Source: Thermoplasmata archaeon (GTDB lineage Archaea > Thermoplasmatota > Thermoplasmata > Methanomassiliicoccales > Methanomethylophilaceae). Taken from it: 36,749 nt of DNA. The first letter of the stretch is position 1, and each line of letters begins with the position of its first letter. Position numbers and translations under genes: made by a program. Where the stretch lies: positions 1 to 36,749 of the forward strand of contig SUSZ01000026.1 of assembly GCA_015063165.1 (NCBI GenBank). The letters run 5' to 3'. Shown here in pieces: positions 1 to 7,091 of this stretch. The notes beneath the pieces are model-generated. The model saw only the letters and a list, made by a program, of their open reading frames with translations. It was not told the DNA's origin and searched no databases.

Positions 1-124
1 AAGAGGTACTATCTATGACCGCCGTGAGAAACACGGTTATTCTGGGTCCGAGCCGTATGATGGGAAACTATCACGTACGGTTCCTTGAAGAGGGCAACCC
101 CGTGAGGGGTTGTCCTTATTCGAC
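1..124 (+). mobile_element. Group II intron, 3' end (5' part outside window)
   Basis: This is the 3' end of a group II self-splicing intron. A canonical 34-nt domain V is followed by a domain VI hairpin with a bulged A at 118, the candidate branch point. The intron should end near 124, where the sequence reads GAC, the usual AY ending. Domain VI pairs 92-101 with 106-115 around a GUGA loop, and its lower stem pairs 87-91 with 116-121 around the bulged A. A short hairpin at about 23-37 precedes domain V and may belong to domain IV. The reverse transcriptase/maturase gene would lie upstream, outside the window. Such introns are often multicopy, which fits the sequence beginning inside one. Confidence 0.85.
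50..83 (+). ncRNA. Group II intron domain V (catalytic hairpin)
   Basis: The 34-nt hairpin has an 8-bp lower helix (50-57 with 76-83), a 2-nt bulge on the 3' side, and a 6-bp upper helix capped by a GAAA tetraloop. The AGC catalytic triad is at 51-53. Length, tetraloop, bulge and triad all match family expectation, so the domain looks intact. Confidence 0.88.
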
Positions 125-137
125 TGAAAGCCACTCA

Positions 138-194
138 GCTCGCCCGTCTATCATCATGATCAGCTCGAAAAAAACGATCATCATCGTGGCGAGC
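138..194. repeat. Imperfect inverted repeat downstream of the intron
   Basis: GCTCGCC at 138-144 pairs with GGCGAGC at 188-194. The interior contains further complementary stretches (CATGATC and GATCATC). It lies in the 3' exon of the intron. It may be a terminator of the interrupted upstream unit or a transposon end; the sequence does not decide. Confidence 0.5.
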
Positions 195-196
195 CT

Positions 197-238
197 GTAT
201 CCCGCGACATGCACATAATCGTTGCTGTCGCGGGATAC
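197..238. repeat. Perfect 13-bp inverted repeat, 16-nt loop
   Basis: GTATCCCGCGACA at 197-209 is exactly complementary to 226-238. It ends 6 nt before the TATA-like box of the gene starting at 273, so it could be an operator or the terminator of whatever lies upstream. No T-run follows on the plus strand. Confidence 0.6.
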
Positions 239-244
239 CAATGG

Positions 245-253
245 TTATCTATA
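245..253 (+). promoter_or_regulatory. TATA-like box for the 273-1288 gene pair
   Basis: TTATCTATA is centred about 24 nt upstream of the ATG at 273, the spacing expected for a leaderless archaeal transcript. Confidence 0.5.
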
Positions 254-272
254 GAATGGGGGATAAGCCAGC

Positions 273-749
273 ATGTTCAAGAAGAAAGATACGAAGCTGC
301 GTGTTCTTTTCGTCGATCAGAAGAACGATTTCGTCTCCCAGATTGCGGAGTACTTCGCGAACAAGCTGTATCCTGACGTGTACGAGGTCTACAGCGCCGG
401 TCCCGAGAAGGATTTCATCGACTGCGAGCTGATCTCCGCCATGTATCAGAATGGGGAGGATCTCAGGAGGCAGGTCTCCAAGGACTTCAAGGACAAGGAC
501 TTCCTGAGGGAGGACGAGGAATACGATTACGTCGTCTTCCTGGAGAAGTCTACGTTCGACGAGTGGGCGTCCAAGACCCCGTGGAAAGGGAAGCAGATCC
601 TCGCCCCCATGAGGACCAGGCAGGAGTACACCGCCACCGACGATCTGGAGCTCTTCCAGGACTACATCCGGTCCATGGAGGAGGTCAGGGGCTGGGTCAA
701 GGCCAACATGAAGGACCCTGAGACCTTGAAGTCCTTGGTGTCCGCATGA
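273..749 (+). CDS. Low-molecular-weight phosphatase-fold protein lacking the catalytic cysteine
   Basis: The 158-aa protein resembles the low-molecular-weight protein tyrosine phosphatase/ArsC fold. It has an N-terminal beta strand LRVLFV, a region matching the AE-F segment after the P-loop, then YSAGP, and later a YDYVVFLEK strand. Family enzymes use a CX5R loop right after the first strand. Here that position reads VDQKNDFVSQ, with neither the cysteine nor the arginine, so phosphatase chemistry is unlikely and a binding or regulatory role is more plausible. The ATG lies about 24 nt after a TATA-like box and no ribosome site is evident, suggesting a leaderless mRNA. The next gene overlaps it by 4 nt (ATGA), so the two are translationally coupled. 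The family assignment rests on motif recognition only. Confidence 0.7.
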   Translation: MFKKKDTKLRVLFVDQKNDFVSQIAEYFANKLYPDVYEVYSAGPEKDFIDCELISAMYQNGEDLRRQVSKDFKDKDFLREDEEYDYVVFLEKSTFDEWASKTPWKGKQILAPMRTRQEYTATDDLELFQDYIRSMEEVRGWVKANMKDPETLKSLVSA

Positions 750-1288
750 TTCCTGTCATCGTCTATGACAAGTGCCAGTGCGATCCCAAGAAGTGCACCG
801 CCAAGCGCATGCTCAAGTTCGGGCTCGCGAAGGAGGCGAAGACCTTGGGGAACATACCCGCGGGGTCCATCGTCCTATCCCCTTTCGCGGAGAAGGCATT
901 GGCCCCCGACGACATCGGCCACGCCCGCAGAGGGCTGGTCGTCATGGACCTGACGTGGACGAACATAGACGAGTTCCCTCGCCTCAAGAAGGTGGAGGAG
1001 CGCGCTCTCCCCTATCTTCTGGCCTCGAACCCCATCAACTGGGGGAGGCCCATGGAGCTCAACAGCGCCGAGGCCGTGTTGGCTTCGCTGGTCATCCTCG
1101 GCGAGTTGGAGCAGGCCGATACTTTCCTCCCGCGCTTCAACTGGGCGCCGGAGTTCATGAGGCTCAATGGCGCCATGCTCGAGGACTATTCCAAGGCTAA
1201 GGACAGCACCGAGGTCGTCCGCATCCAGAACGAGTACATTCGTTCCGTCATCGGAGACGAGCGATCTCCTTCTCGGTCTTCCTGTTGA
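746..1288 (+). CDS. tsr3: Tsr3-like rRNA aminocarboxypropyltransferase (DUF367)
   Basis: The 180-aa protein has the features of the Tsr3/DUF367 family. The N-terminal DKCQCDPKKCTAKR cysteine-rich segment and the LPYLLASNPINWGRPMELNS block with the following AEAVLASLVILG helix are family signatures. Tsr3 transfers the 3-amino-3-carboxypropyl group of S-adenosylmethionine to a conserved pseudouridine/uridine in small-subunit rRNA. Length is normal for archaeal members. Its start overlaps the stop of the phosphatase-like gene, so both are on one mRNA. The 3' end overlaps the convergent EamA gene by about 41 bp. The last residues (DERSPSRSSC) lie in the overlap and look like run-on sequence. Confidence 0.9.
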   Translation: MIPVIVYDKCQCDPKKCTAKRMLKFGLAKEAKTLGNIPAGSIVLSPFAEKALAPDDIGHARRGLVVMDLTWTNIDEFPRLKKVEERALPYLLASNPINWGRPMELNSAEAVLASLVILGELEQADTFLPRFNWAPEFMRLNGAMLEDYSKAKDSTEVVRIQNEYIRSVIGDERSPSRSSC

Positions 1289-2156
1289 TCGCCACCAGCG
1301 CGGCCATTATCATCGCCATGCCTATCGCCGCTTCTATCGTCAGCACCTCCCCGTACAGCAGGAACCCTATCGCGGTCGCTGTGAGAGGCTCGACGAACGT
1401 TATTATCGATGCCTTTCCGGCCTCTATCCTGTCCAGAGCGTAGTTGAACAGGGTGAACGGGAGCAGGGTCATAAGAAGCCCCAGGGATACCACCAGGACG
1501 AGGTTCTCTACGGAGGACACGGTGCATTCTATGGCCCCGGGCAGGTCGCAGAACGGCGCCAGACAGACGAGGCATATCATTCCGCTGTAGAACAGGACCT
1601 CTATCGGATGATGCCCGGCGCGGGCCAGGCCTTTGGAGCAGAGGGTGTACAGCCCGAAGCAGAATCCAGAGACGGCTCCGAACGCGATTCCCAGGATGTC
1701 CATGGAGCCCGGGTCGGTTATCAGGCCGGTGCACAGGACGCATCCCACGAAAGCCATCGCCACCGCCACCACCTTGGTCGCGCTCAGGCGCTCGTGGAAC
1801 AGCGGAACGGAAAGGGCCACCACTATGAACGGTGCGAGATACTGCAGGACGGTGGAAGTCGACAGCGGTATCATCGTCATCGATTGGAAGTATAACGTGG
1901 AGTTGGCCGCTATCCCCACGGTGCCCATCGCGATCAGCAGAAGGACGTGCCATCTGTTGGGGCGGACGGCGGTCCTGCGCCTGGTCCACACGAGAGGCGC
2001 CAGGACGGCTATCACCACGATGTAGCGGACGCAGGTCATCTGCATCGTCGAGATGCCGATGTCCTCGCATCCGCGTACGAACGGGCCTAGGAATCCCCAT
2101 ATGATGCCTGCGGCCAGCGCCGCCAAGGCTCCTGCGTGTTCCTGGTTAGTTGTCAC
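1248..2156 (-). CDS. EamA/DMT-superfamily transporter
   Basis: The 302-aa, strongly hydrophobic protein has about ten membrane segments arranged as two EamA repeats. Examples are GALAALAAGIIWGFLGPFV at the start, NSTLYFQSMTMIPLSTSTVLQYLAPFIVV in repeat one, and ASIITFVEPLTATAIGFLLYGEVLT in repeat two. EamA proteins export or exchange small metabolites; the substrate cannot be read from sequence. The start is a GTG only 10 nt downstream of the P-type ATPase stop on the same strand, so it is probably the last gene of the metal-ATPase transcript, although a link to metal homeostasis is only contextual. It converges on tsr3 and overlaps its 3' end. Confidence 0.88.
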   Translation of the reverse strand: MTTNQEHAGALAALAAGIIWGFLGPFVRGCEDIGISTMQMTCVRYIVVIAVLAPLVWTRRRTAVRPNRWHVLLLIAMGTVGIAANSTLYFQSMTMIPLSTSTVLQYLAPFIVVALSVPLFHERLSATKVVAVAMAFVGCVLCTGLITDPGSMDILGIAFGAVSGFCFGLYTLCSKGLARAGHHPIEVLFYSGMICLVCLAPFCDLPGAIECTVSSVENLVLVVSLGLLMTLLPFTLFNYALDRIEAGKASIITFVEPLTATAIGFLLYGEVLTIEAAIGMAMIMAALVAINRKTEKEIARLR

Positions 2157-2166
2157 GACCGTCCGA

Positions 2167-4020
2167 TTATGATAACGAGTAGTTATTCTTTGCAGGGGTC
2201 GGCACGGTCCACTCGTTGCTCCATAGCAGGGACGCGGCGAGCAGGATCACCGCGAAAGAGCCTCCGTTGTGGATTATCGCGCCCATAGTGGGCCCGATGT
2301 CCCCGGTTATCGCCAGGGCGGTGCCTATGATGTTGATCGTCATGGAAAGGGCCAGGCCAGCGGTTATCGTCCGGGTGGAGCGCTTGCAGAGCCTCATCAG
2401 ACCCGGGACCTTGCCGATGCTGTCGTTCACGAACACTATGTCGGAGGACCCCACGGCCATGTCGTTGCCCACGGAGCCCATCGAGATGCCCACGGTGGAC
2501 CTTCTGAGAGCGGGAGCGTCGTTCATGCCGTCTCCGACCATGCAGGAGGGCCCGTTGGATTCGAAGAACTCTATGGTCCTCAGCTTGGTTTCCGGCGTGC
2601 ATTCCCATACGACGTCGTCGAGCTCGAGCATCTTCGCGACGCTGGAGCCTACCGATTCGGCATCTCCGGTGAGCATCATGGTGTACACACCTTCGGATCT
2701 GAGGCTCGCAACAGCTCCGGAGGATTCCGTCTTGACCTTGTCTTCGAGGCTCATGAATCCCGCTGTCTCGCCATCGATGCCCACGAATATCGTCGTCACG
2801 GGCAGGTCGTGGGATACTTCCAAGGCCCTATCCAATCCTTTCGGACAGCTGGACTCCATCAGCTTGCGGTTGCCGGCTGCGATATGGATGTCGTCGACGA
2901 TACCGATGACCCCTTGACCGGGGATGTTCCTGAATTCCTTAACGGTACCTGTGGGGGTATGAGAGGCGGCGATGGCCTTCCCGAGGGGGTGCTCCGAGCG
3001 AGATTCCAGCGCAGAGACCATCCCTTCCACTGCAACGCGGTCGATCCCAGGGGATGTGGAGGTGAATCCGAGCGAGGTCATCCTGCCTTCCGTGAGGGTC
3101 CCGGTTTTGTCGAACACCACGGTCTTCACCTTGGCCATGCCCTCGATGGCCGACGCGTCCCTGAGCAGAACTCCGTTCCTGGCCATGTTTCCCGCCGCGG
3201 CCATGATTCCGGTTGGCGTGGCCAGCACGAAAGCGCAAGGGCAGAACACCACCATGACCGTCAGAGCCCTGTAAACGTCTCCAGTCAGGACGTAAGCGGC
3301 TACGGTTATGATCGCCGCTCCGAGAAGGATGTACTTGGCCCACCTGTCCGCAGTCCTGACCATCCTGCTCTTTCCTGCATCCGCGTTCTCCAGCATCTTC
3401 GCCATGCGGGCGACGAAGCTGTCGGACCCGTCCCTGTCCACCCTGATGTCTATCGAGCCGTACAGGTTGCTGGTGCCCGCCAGGACCTCGTCGCCTATGT
3501 CCACGTCGGCAGGAACGGACTCGCCCGTCACGGCGGATTTGTCTATCGAAGAGCTACCGGCCACGACGGTTCCGTCGAGGGGCACGGTCTCTCCAGGGAA
3601 TATGCGCACGATGTTTCCGACCTGGATGCTCTCCACGTCCGTGGAAACGACTTCGTCTCCGGAGACCAGGTTTGCTTTGTCCACCTTCAGCTTTCCCAGC
3701 GCATCCATGCCGGCGCGGGCGTGCGAGGTCACCAGGGTTTCCATGAGCTCGCCGAAGGACATGATCACGGCCACTTCCGCGGCGGCGATGTACTCCTCCA
3801 GCAGGATGCACCCGATGAGGGCCGATACCACGAGGGTCTCCGCGGAGACCTCCTTGTTCAGCGCGTCCCGAAGGGCCTCGTACAGGATGGGTGCTCCACA
3901 TACCACGGTGGGTATAAGTGCCAGTTTTTCGAGGTCTGAATTGAAGTAAGCGTTTATAATTATAACGATTGATGCTAATATTATTCCGATATGAATCTTT
4001 TCTTCTTTCAGAACTTCCAC
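2167..4020 (-). CDS. P1B-type heavy-metal translocating ATPase, no N-terminal metal-binding domain
   Basis: The 617-aa protein has all P-type ATPase hallmarks: TGES (about residues 165-168, actuator), CPC in the sixth membrane helix (260-262), DKTGTLT with the phosphorylated Asp (304-310), the P1B-specific HP pair in SEHPLGK (344-345), TGD (451-453) and GDGMNDAP (496-503). About eight membrane helices are predictable. There is no HMA CxxC domain; the first helix begins near residue 10. The last helix carries HNGGS (584-588) instead of the DxG of Zn/Cd pumps, and the NYN/MSS pattern of Cu pumps is not obvious, so the metal is uncertain. The start is GTG at 4020. Two CsoR-type operators lie 22-64 bp upstream, and the csoR-like gene precedes it on the same strand, implying metal-induced expression. 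Confidence 0.93.
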   Translation of the reverse strand: MEVLKEEKIHIGIILASIVIIINAYFNSDLEKLALIPTVVCGAPILYEALRDALNKEVSAETLVVSALIGCILLEEYIAAAEVAVIMSFGELMETLVTSHARAGMDALGKLKVDKANLVSGDEVVSTDVESIQVGNIVRIFPGETVPLDGTVVAGSSSIDKSAVTGESVPADVDIGDEVLAGTSNLYGSIDIRVDRDGSDSFVARMAKMLENADAGKSRMVRTADRWAKYILLGAAIITVAAYVLTGDVYRALTVMVVFCPCAFVLATPTGIMAAAGNMARNGVLLRDASAIEGMAKVKTVVFDKTGTLTEGRMTSLGFTSTSPGIDRVAVEGMVSALESRSEHPLGKAIAASHTPTGTVKEFRNIPGQGVIGIVDDIHIAAGNRKLMESSCPKGLDRALEVSHDLPVTTIFVGIDGETAGFMSLEDKVKTESSGAVASLRSEGVYTMMLTGDAESVGSSVAKMLELDDVVWECTPETKLRTIEFFESNGPSCMVGDGMNDAPALRRSTVGISMGSVGNDMAVGSSDIVFVNDSIGKVPGLMRLCKRSTRTITAGLALSMTINIIGTALAITGDIGPTMGAIIHNGGSFAVILLAASLLWSNEWTVPTPAKNNYSLS

Positions 4021-4041
4021 TATGGTCAGAATTATCGCCTA

Positions 4042-4084
4042 ATACCCTATGAGGGTATCATGTATTAATACCCAGTGAGGGTAT
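4042..4084 (-). promoter_or_regulatory. Twin CsoR-type operators in the ATPase promoter
   Basis: Two 17-bp palindromes occur, ATACCC-N5-GGGTAT, at 4042-4058 and 4068-4084, with centres 26 bp apart. The G/C-tract half-sites with flanking AT resemble known CsoR/RcnR-family operators. The ATPase-proximal site ends 22 bp upstream of the GTG, where the core promoter of a leaderless mRNA should lie. The distal site touches the stop codon of the regulator gene. No such site is visible upstream of the regulator itself. Confidence 0.75.
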
Positions 4085-4356
4085 CAGAGCTTGGAGAACT
4101 GCTTCACGACCGCCGTGAACTCCTCGATGGTCCTTTCCGCGTCGCCGTGCTCTATGCCGTCCCTAACGCAGTGCTTGATGTGACCTTCCAGAATTATCTG
4201 ACCCACGCTGTGCATGGCGCTCTTTATCGCGTTGACCTGGATCAGGATGTCCTCGCAGGGAACGTCCTCGTCTATCATGCGGTCAACGGCTGCCACCTGT
4301 CCAGCGATCTTCTTGAGGCGCCTGTGGAGGTTATCGGAATCCATGCATTCTATCAT
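4084..4356 (-). CDS. CsoR/RcnR-family metal-sensing repressor (DUF156)
   Basis: The 90-aa all-helical protein of the CsoR/RcnR/FrmR family starts MIECMDSDNLHRRLKKIAGQ. The copper-sensor ligand pattern is present: a Cys in DVPCEDILIQ and the His/Cys pair of GHIKHCV (HxxxC). This C-H-C set suggests Cu(I), though relatives sense Ni/Co or aldehydes. The reading frame is open much further upstream, but the ATG at 4356 is preferred: it begins at the family N-terminus and lies about 26 nt after a TATA box at 4378-4387. A second ATG at 4344 is possible. The P-type ATPase follows 63 bp downstream behind twin operators, so repression of the pump is the likely role. Confidence 0.88.
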   Translation of the reverse strand: MIECMDSDNLHRRLKKIAGQVAAVDRMIDEDVPCEDILIQVNAIKSAMHSVGQIILEGHIKHCVRDGIEHGDAERTIEEFTAVVKQFSKL

Positions 4357-4377
4357 GTCTTCGCGTTGGAGATATGG

Positions 4378-4387
4378 TAAAATAAAT
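4378..4387 (-). promoter_or_regulatory. TATA box of the csoR-like gene
   Basis: ATTTATTTTA on the minus strand is centred about 26 nt upstream of the ATG at 4356 and supports that start. Confidence 0.6.
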
Positions 4388-4437
4388 GTTTGCCAAGATG
4401 CGGGCGCAAGGCGTTCTCCGACACGCTCGCCTTTAGC

Positions 4438-4445
4438 TTTTATAT
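4438..4445 (+). promoter_or_regulatory. TATA box of the MCM-NMD3 transcript
   Basis: TTTTATAT is centred about 28 nt upstream of the ATG at 4469, the spacing of a leaderless archaeal gene. It is divergent from the csoR promoter. Confidence 0.6.
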
Positions 4446-4468
4446 CAGGTCCATCTAATGAGTACCAT

Positions 4469-4702
4469 ATGACGGGAGACGATCTTCTCACCATGATCTG
4501 GGATGCGCTAGGCGACGACAAGCTCACCACAGCGCAGGCCACCGACAGGCTGGAGCATCTTTTCAGCTACAGGTGCCCCGACGATCTGGCGAAGACTCTC
4601 GCCAAGTACCGCAAGACAGGCCAGATCAAAGGCCAGGTGTCCTTCGAGCACGGCGGATGGATCTGGTGGGCGGACGAGGAATGCCGCAAGAAGGGGGTGT
4701 GA
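4469..4702 (+). CDS. Conserved-looking 77-aa protein upstream of MCM, unknown function
   Basis: The 77-aa protein starts MTGDDLLTMIWDALGDDKLTTAQATDRLEHLF and ends GGWIWWADEECRKKGV. No family is recognised. Its helical N-terminus with a central YRCPDDLAKTLAKYRKTGQIKG stretch looks like a small winged-helix or helical module, and the end has the pattern of a beta-hairpin wing. The longer open frame upstream is ignored because the ATG at 4469 sits 28 nt after a good TATA box. The MCM gene begins 2 nt after the stop, with its ribosome site (AAGGGGGTG) inside this gene's last codons. It therefore heads the MCM operon and may act in replication, by context only. Confidence 0.72.
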   Translation: MTGDDLLTMIWDALGDDKLTTAQATDRLEHLFSYRCPDDLAKTLAKYRKTGQIKGQVSFEHGGWIWWADEECRKKGV

Positions 4703-4704
4703 AC

Positions 4705-6798
4705 ATGGCAGTGAACTTCCAGGATAACGAGATCGAGCTCGCATGGTCCGAGGTCTTCTCCAAGGACGAGTACCGCATAGCGATAGCGGAAATAGCAAAC
4801 AAGTATCCTCAGCCCAAGAGCCTGCACGTCGATTACGCTGACATCAACGCCTACAACGTGGACTTCGCCATGTTCATCCTCGACCATCCGGACAGATGTC
4901 TTGACCTGGCCAGGAAGACCGTCCTGTCCCTGGTCCCCAACGTGAACCGTCCAGGGGACGTGATCAACGTGAGGATACACAACCTCCCCCGCGACGCCAC
5001 CGTGGAGATCAGGAACCTCAGGTCCGAGCACCTGCTCAAGCTGGTCGCGGTCGAGGGCCTCGCCAGGAAGGTCACCACCGTCAAGCCCCGCATGACCCAT
5101 GCGCTGTTCAGATGCGCACGCTGCGGAGCCGAGATGTGGGTCCCGCAGACCGGCATGCTGCTCAGGGAGCCCACCATGTGCTCCAACCTCGAGGGCGGAT
5201 GCAACAAGCAGGCCGTCCGCTTCATCCTCGACCAGAACGCCTCGGTGTACACGGACACCCAGAAGATCGAGATCCAGGAGAGCCCCGAAGGACTAAGGGG
5301 AGGAGCTCAGCCCGAGAGGATATCCGGCTACGTCGAGGACGACATCGCGGGCCAGGTCACCGCTGGGAACCGCATCACGCTCATCGGGATACTCAGGGCG
5401 GTGGAGAAGTCCGACAGGGATAAGTCCACCGTATTCGACACGTTCCTCGACGTGCTCTCGGTCGAGTTCGAGCAGCACGAGTACGACGAGATCCAGATCA
5501 CCGAGGAGGACGAGCAGAGGATCAAGGAGATGTCCGAGGACCCCCAGCTCTTCGACAACATCGTCAAATCCATCTCGCCCACGATCAACGGTCTGGACGA
5601 GGTCAAGAGGGCCATCGCCCTGCAGCTGTTCGGAGGCTCCCACAAGACGCTGGACGACGGGACGGTCATCAGGGGAGACATGCACATACTGCTCATGGGA
5701 GACCCTGGAGTGGCTAAGTCCCAGCTGCTGAGGTACATGAGCATGCTGGCCCCCAGAGGGATATATGCTTCGGGAAAGTCTGCTTCAGCGGCCGGACTGA
5801 CCGCGGCGGCGGTTAGGGACGACTTCGGGGACGGAAGATGGACCCTGGAGGCCGGCGCGCTGGTCCTTGCGGACAAGGGATTGGCATGCATCGATGAGCT
5901 GGACAAGATGACCGAGCAGGACAGGTCGTCCCTCCACGAAGCGATGGAGTCGCAGAAGATTTCCGTGGCCAAGGCAGGTATAACCGCGACCCTGCAGTGC
6001 AGATGCTCCATGCTGGCCGCGGCCAACCCTAAATACGGAAGGTTCGACGAGGACACCCCCATTTACGATCAGATCAACCTGCCTCCCGCGCTCATGTCCC
6101 GTTTCGACCTGATATTCGTCCTCACGGACCATCCCGACAAGAAGAGGGACACCCAGATCACCGAGCACATCCTCTCCGCCCATCAGCGCGGACAGGCTCG
6201 CATGCTGCCCGAGGACGCCGACATAGACGGGGTGGACATCAGGGCCATCATGGAGAGGACCAACGACATCAAGCCGGTCTACGACGTGGAGATCCTCAGG
6301 AAATACGTCGCCTACTCCAAGCGCATGGTGCCCATAATGACCGACGAGGCGTACCAGATCATCGAGAAGAGCTACCTCTCCATCAGGGCGTCCGCGCAGG
6401 GCAACTCGGTTCCGATCACAGCGAGGCAGCTGGAGGCGTTCGTCCGTCTGTCCGAGGCCTCCGCCAAGATGAGGCTCAGCGACAAGGTCACGGAGCTGGA
6501 CGCCAACCGCGCCGTGGACCTCGTCGAGTTCTATCTCAAGAAGATAGCAGGAAGCTCCGACGGAGGATTCGACATCGACAAGGTCATGTCGGGGATATCC
6601 TCGAAGAGCCGCGACAAGATCAAGGTCCTGAAGAGAATCCTCGAGGAATTCGGAGAGCCCGGGATAACGTTGGAGGAGATCATCGTGCACTGCTCCACCG
6701 AGGGCATAAGCGAGGACGAGGCCAAGTCCACATTGAACACCCTCTGCAACAACGCGGAGGTCATAAAGACCCCGAAAGGGGAGTACATGCTGGTGTGA
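4705..6798 (+). CDS. mcm: Replicative DNA helicase MCM
   Basis: The 697-aa MCM forms the hexameric 3'-5' helicase that unwinds DNA at archaeal forks. The N-terminal domain contains a zinc site (C137, C140, C159, C166) and an OB fold. The AAA+ core has Walker A GDPGVAKS (332-339), Walker B LACIDELDKM (about 393-402), sensor-1 Asn in AAANPKYGRF (441) and the arginine finger in MSRFDLIF (R466). A C-terminal winged helix (last 80 residues, ending TPKGEYMLV) is present. Length is usual for archaeal MCM. The ATG at 4705 is chosen because a GGGGGTG ribosome site lies 5 nt before it. The frame is open upstream but overlaps the 77-aa gene. The stop overlaps the start of the DUF424 gene. Confidence 0.97.
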   Translation: MAVNFQDNEIELAWSEVFSKDEYRIAIAEIANKYPQPKSLHVDYADINAYNVDFAMFILDHPDRCLDLARKTVLSLVPNVNRPGDVINVRIHNLPRDATVEIRNLRSEHLLKLVAVEGLARKVTTVKPRMTHALFRCARCGAEMWVPQTGMLLREPTMCSNLEGGCNKQAVRFILDQNASVYTDTQKIEIQESPEGLRGGAQPERISGYVEDDIAGQVTAGNRITLIGILRAVEKSDRDKSTVFDTFLDVLSVEFEQHEYDEIQITEEDEQRIKEMSEDPQLFDNIVKSISPTINGLDEVKRAIALQLFGGSHKTLDDGTVIRGDMHILLMGDPGVAKSQLLRYMSMLAPRGIYASGKSASAAGLTAAAVRDDFGDGRWTLEAGALVLADKGLACIDELDKMTEQDRSSLHEAMESQKISVAKAGITATLQCRCSMLAAANPKYGRFDEDTPIYDQINLPPALMSRFDLIFVLTDHPDKKRDTQITEHILSAHQRGQARMLPEDADIDGVDIRAIMERTNDIKPVYDVEILRKYVAYSKRMVPIMTDEAYQIIEKSYLSIRASAQGNSVPITARQLEAFVRLSEASAKMRLSDKVTELDANRAVDLVEFYLKKIAGSSDGGFDIDKVMSGISSKSRDKIKVLKRILEEFGEPGITLEEIIVHCSTEGISEDEAKSTLNTLCNNAEVIKTPKGEYMLV

Positions 6799-7091
6799 AG
6801 ATGTTCGCTAGGATGCACAAGATGGGCGGCGACACCATCCTCGCCGTCTGCGACAAGGAGGTCCTCGGGACCACGCTGGAAGGCGACGGAAGGAGAATGA
6901 CCGTCACGGAAGGGTTCTACAAGGGCGCTCCCATCGATGAGGAGGAGCTCGTGGTATGGATGAAGTCCGCGGCCTCCATGAACATCGTCGGCAACAAGGC
7001 CGTGGGGATAGCGATAAAGGAAGGGTACGCCGAGCCGGACCAGGTGTTCGAGATGGGCGGCGTCAAGTACCTCATGGTGGTGATGATGTGA
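6795..7091 (+). CDS. DUF424 family protein
   Basis: The 98-aa protein matches the archaeal DUF424 family. A short N-terminal beta segment (MHKMGGDTILAVCDKEVLGTTLEGD) precedes the family's diagnostic C-terminal half, MNIVGNKAVGIAIKEGYAEPDQVFEMGGVKYLMV. The function of DUF424 is not established. The start is taken as GTG at 6795, which overlaps the MCM stop by 4 nt; an ATG at 6801 two codons later is the alternative. Its stop overlaps the GTG start of NMD3, so MCM, DUF424 and NMD3 are translationally coupled. This favours a housekeeping role. Confidence 0.9.
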   Translation: MKMFARMHKMGGDTILAVCDKEVLGTTLEGDGRRMTVTEGFYKGAPIDEEELVVWMKSAASMNIVGNKAVGIAIKEGYAEPDQVFEMGGVKYLMVVMM

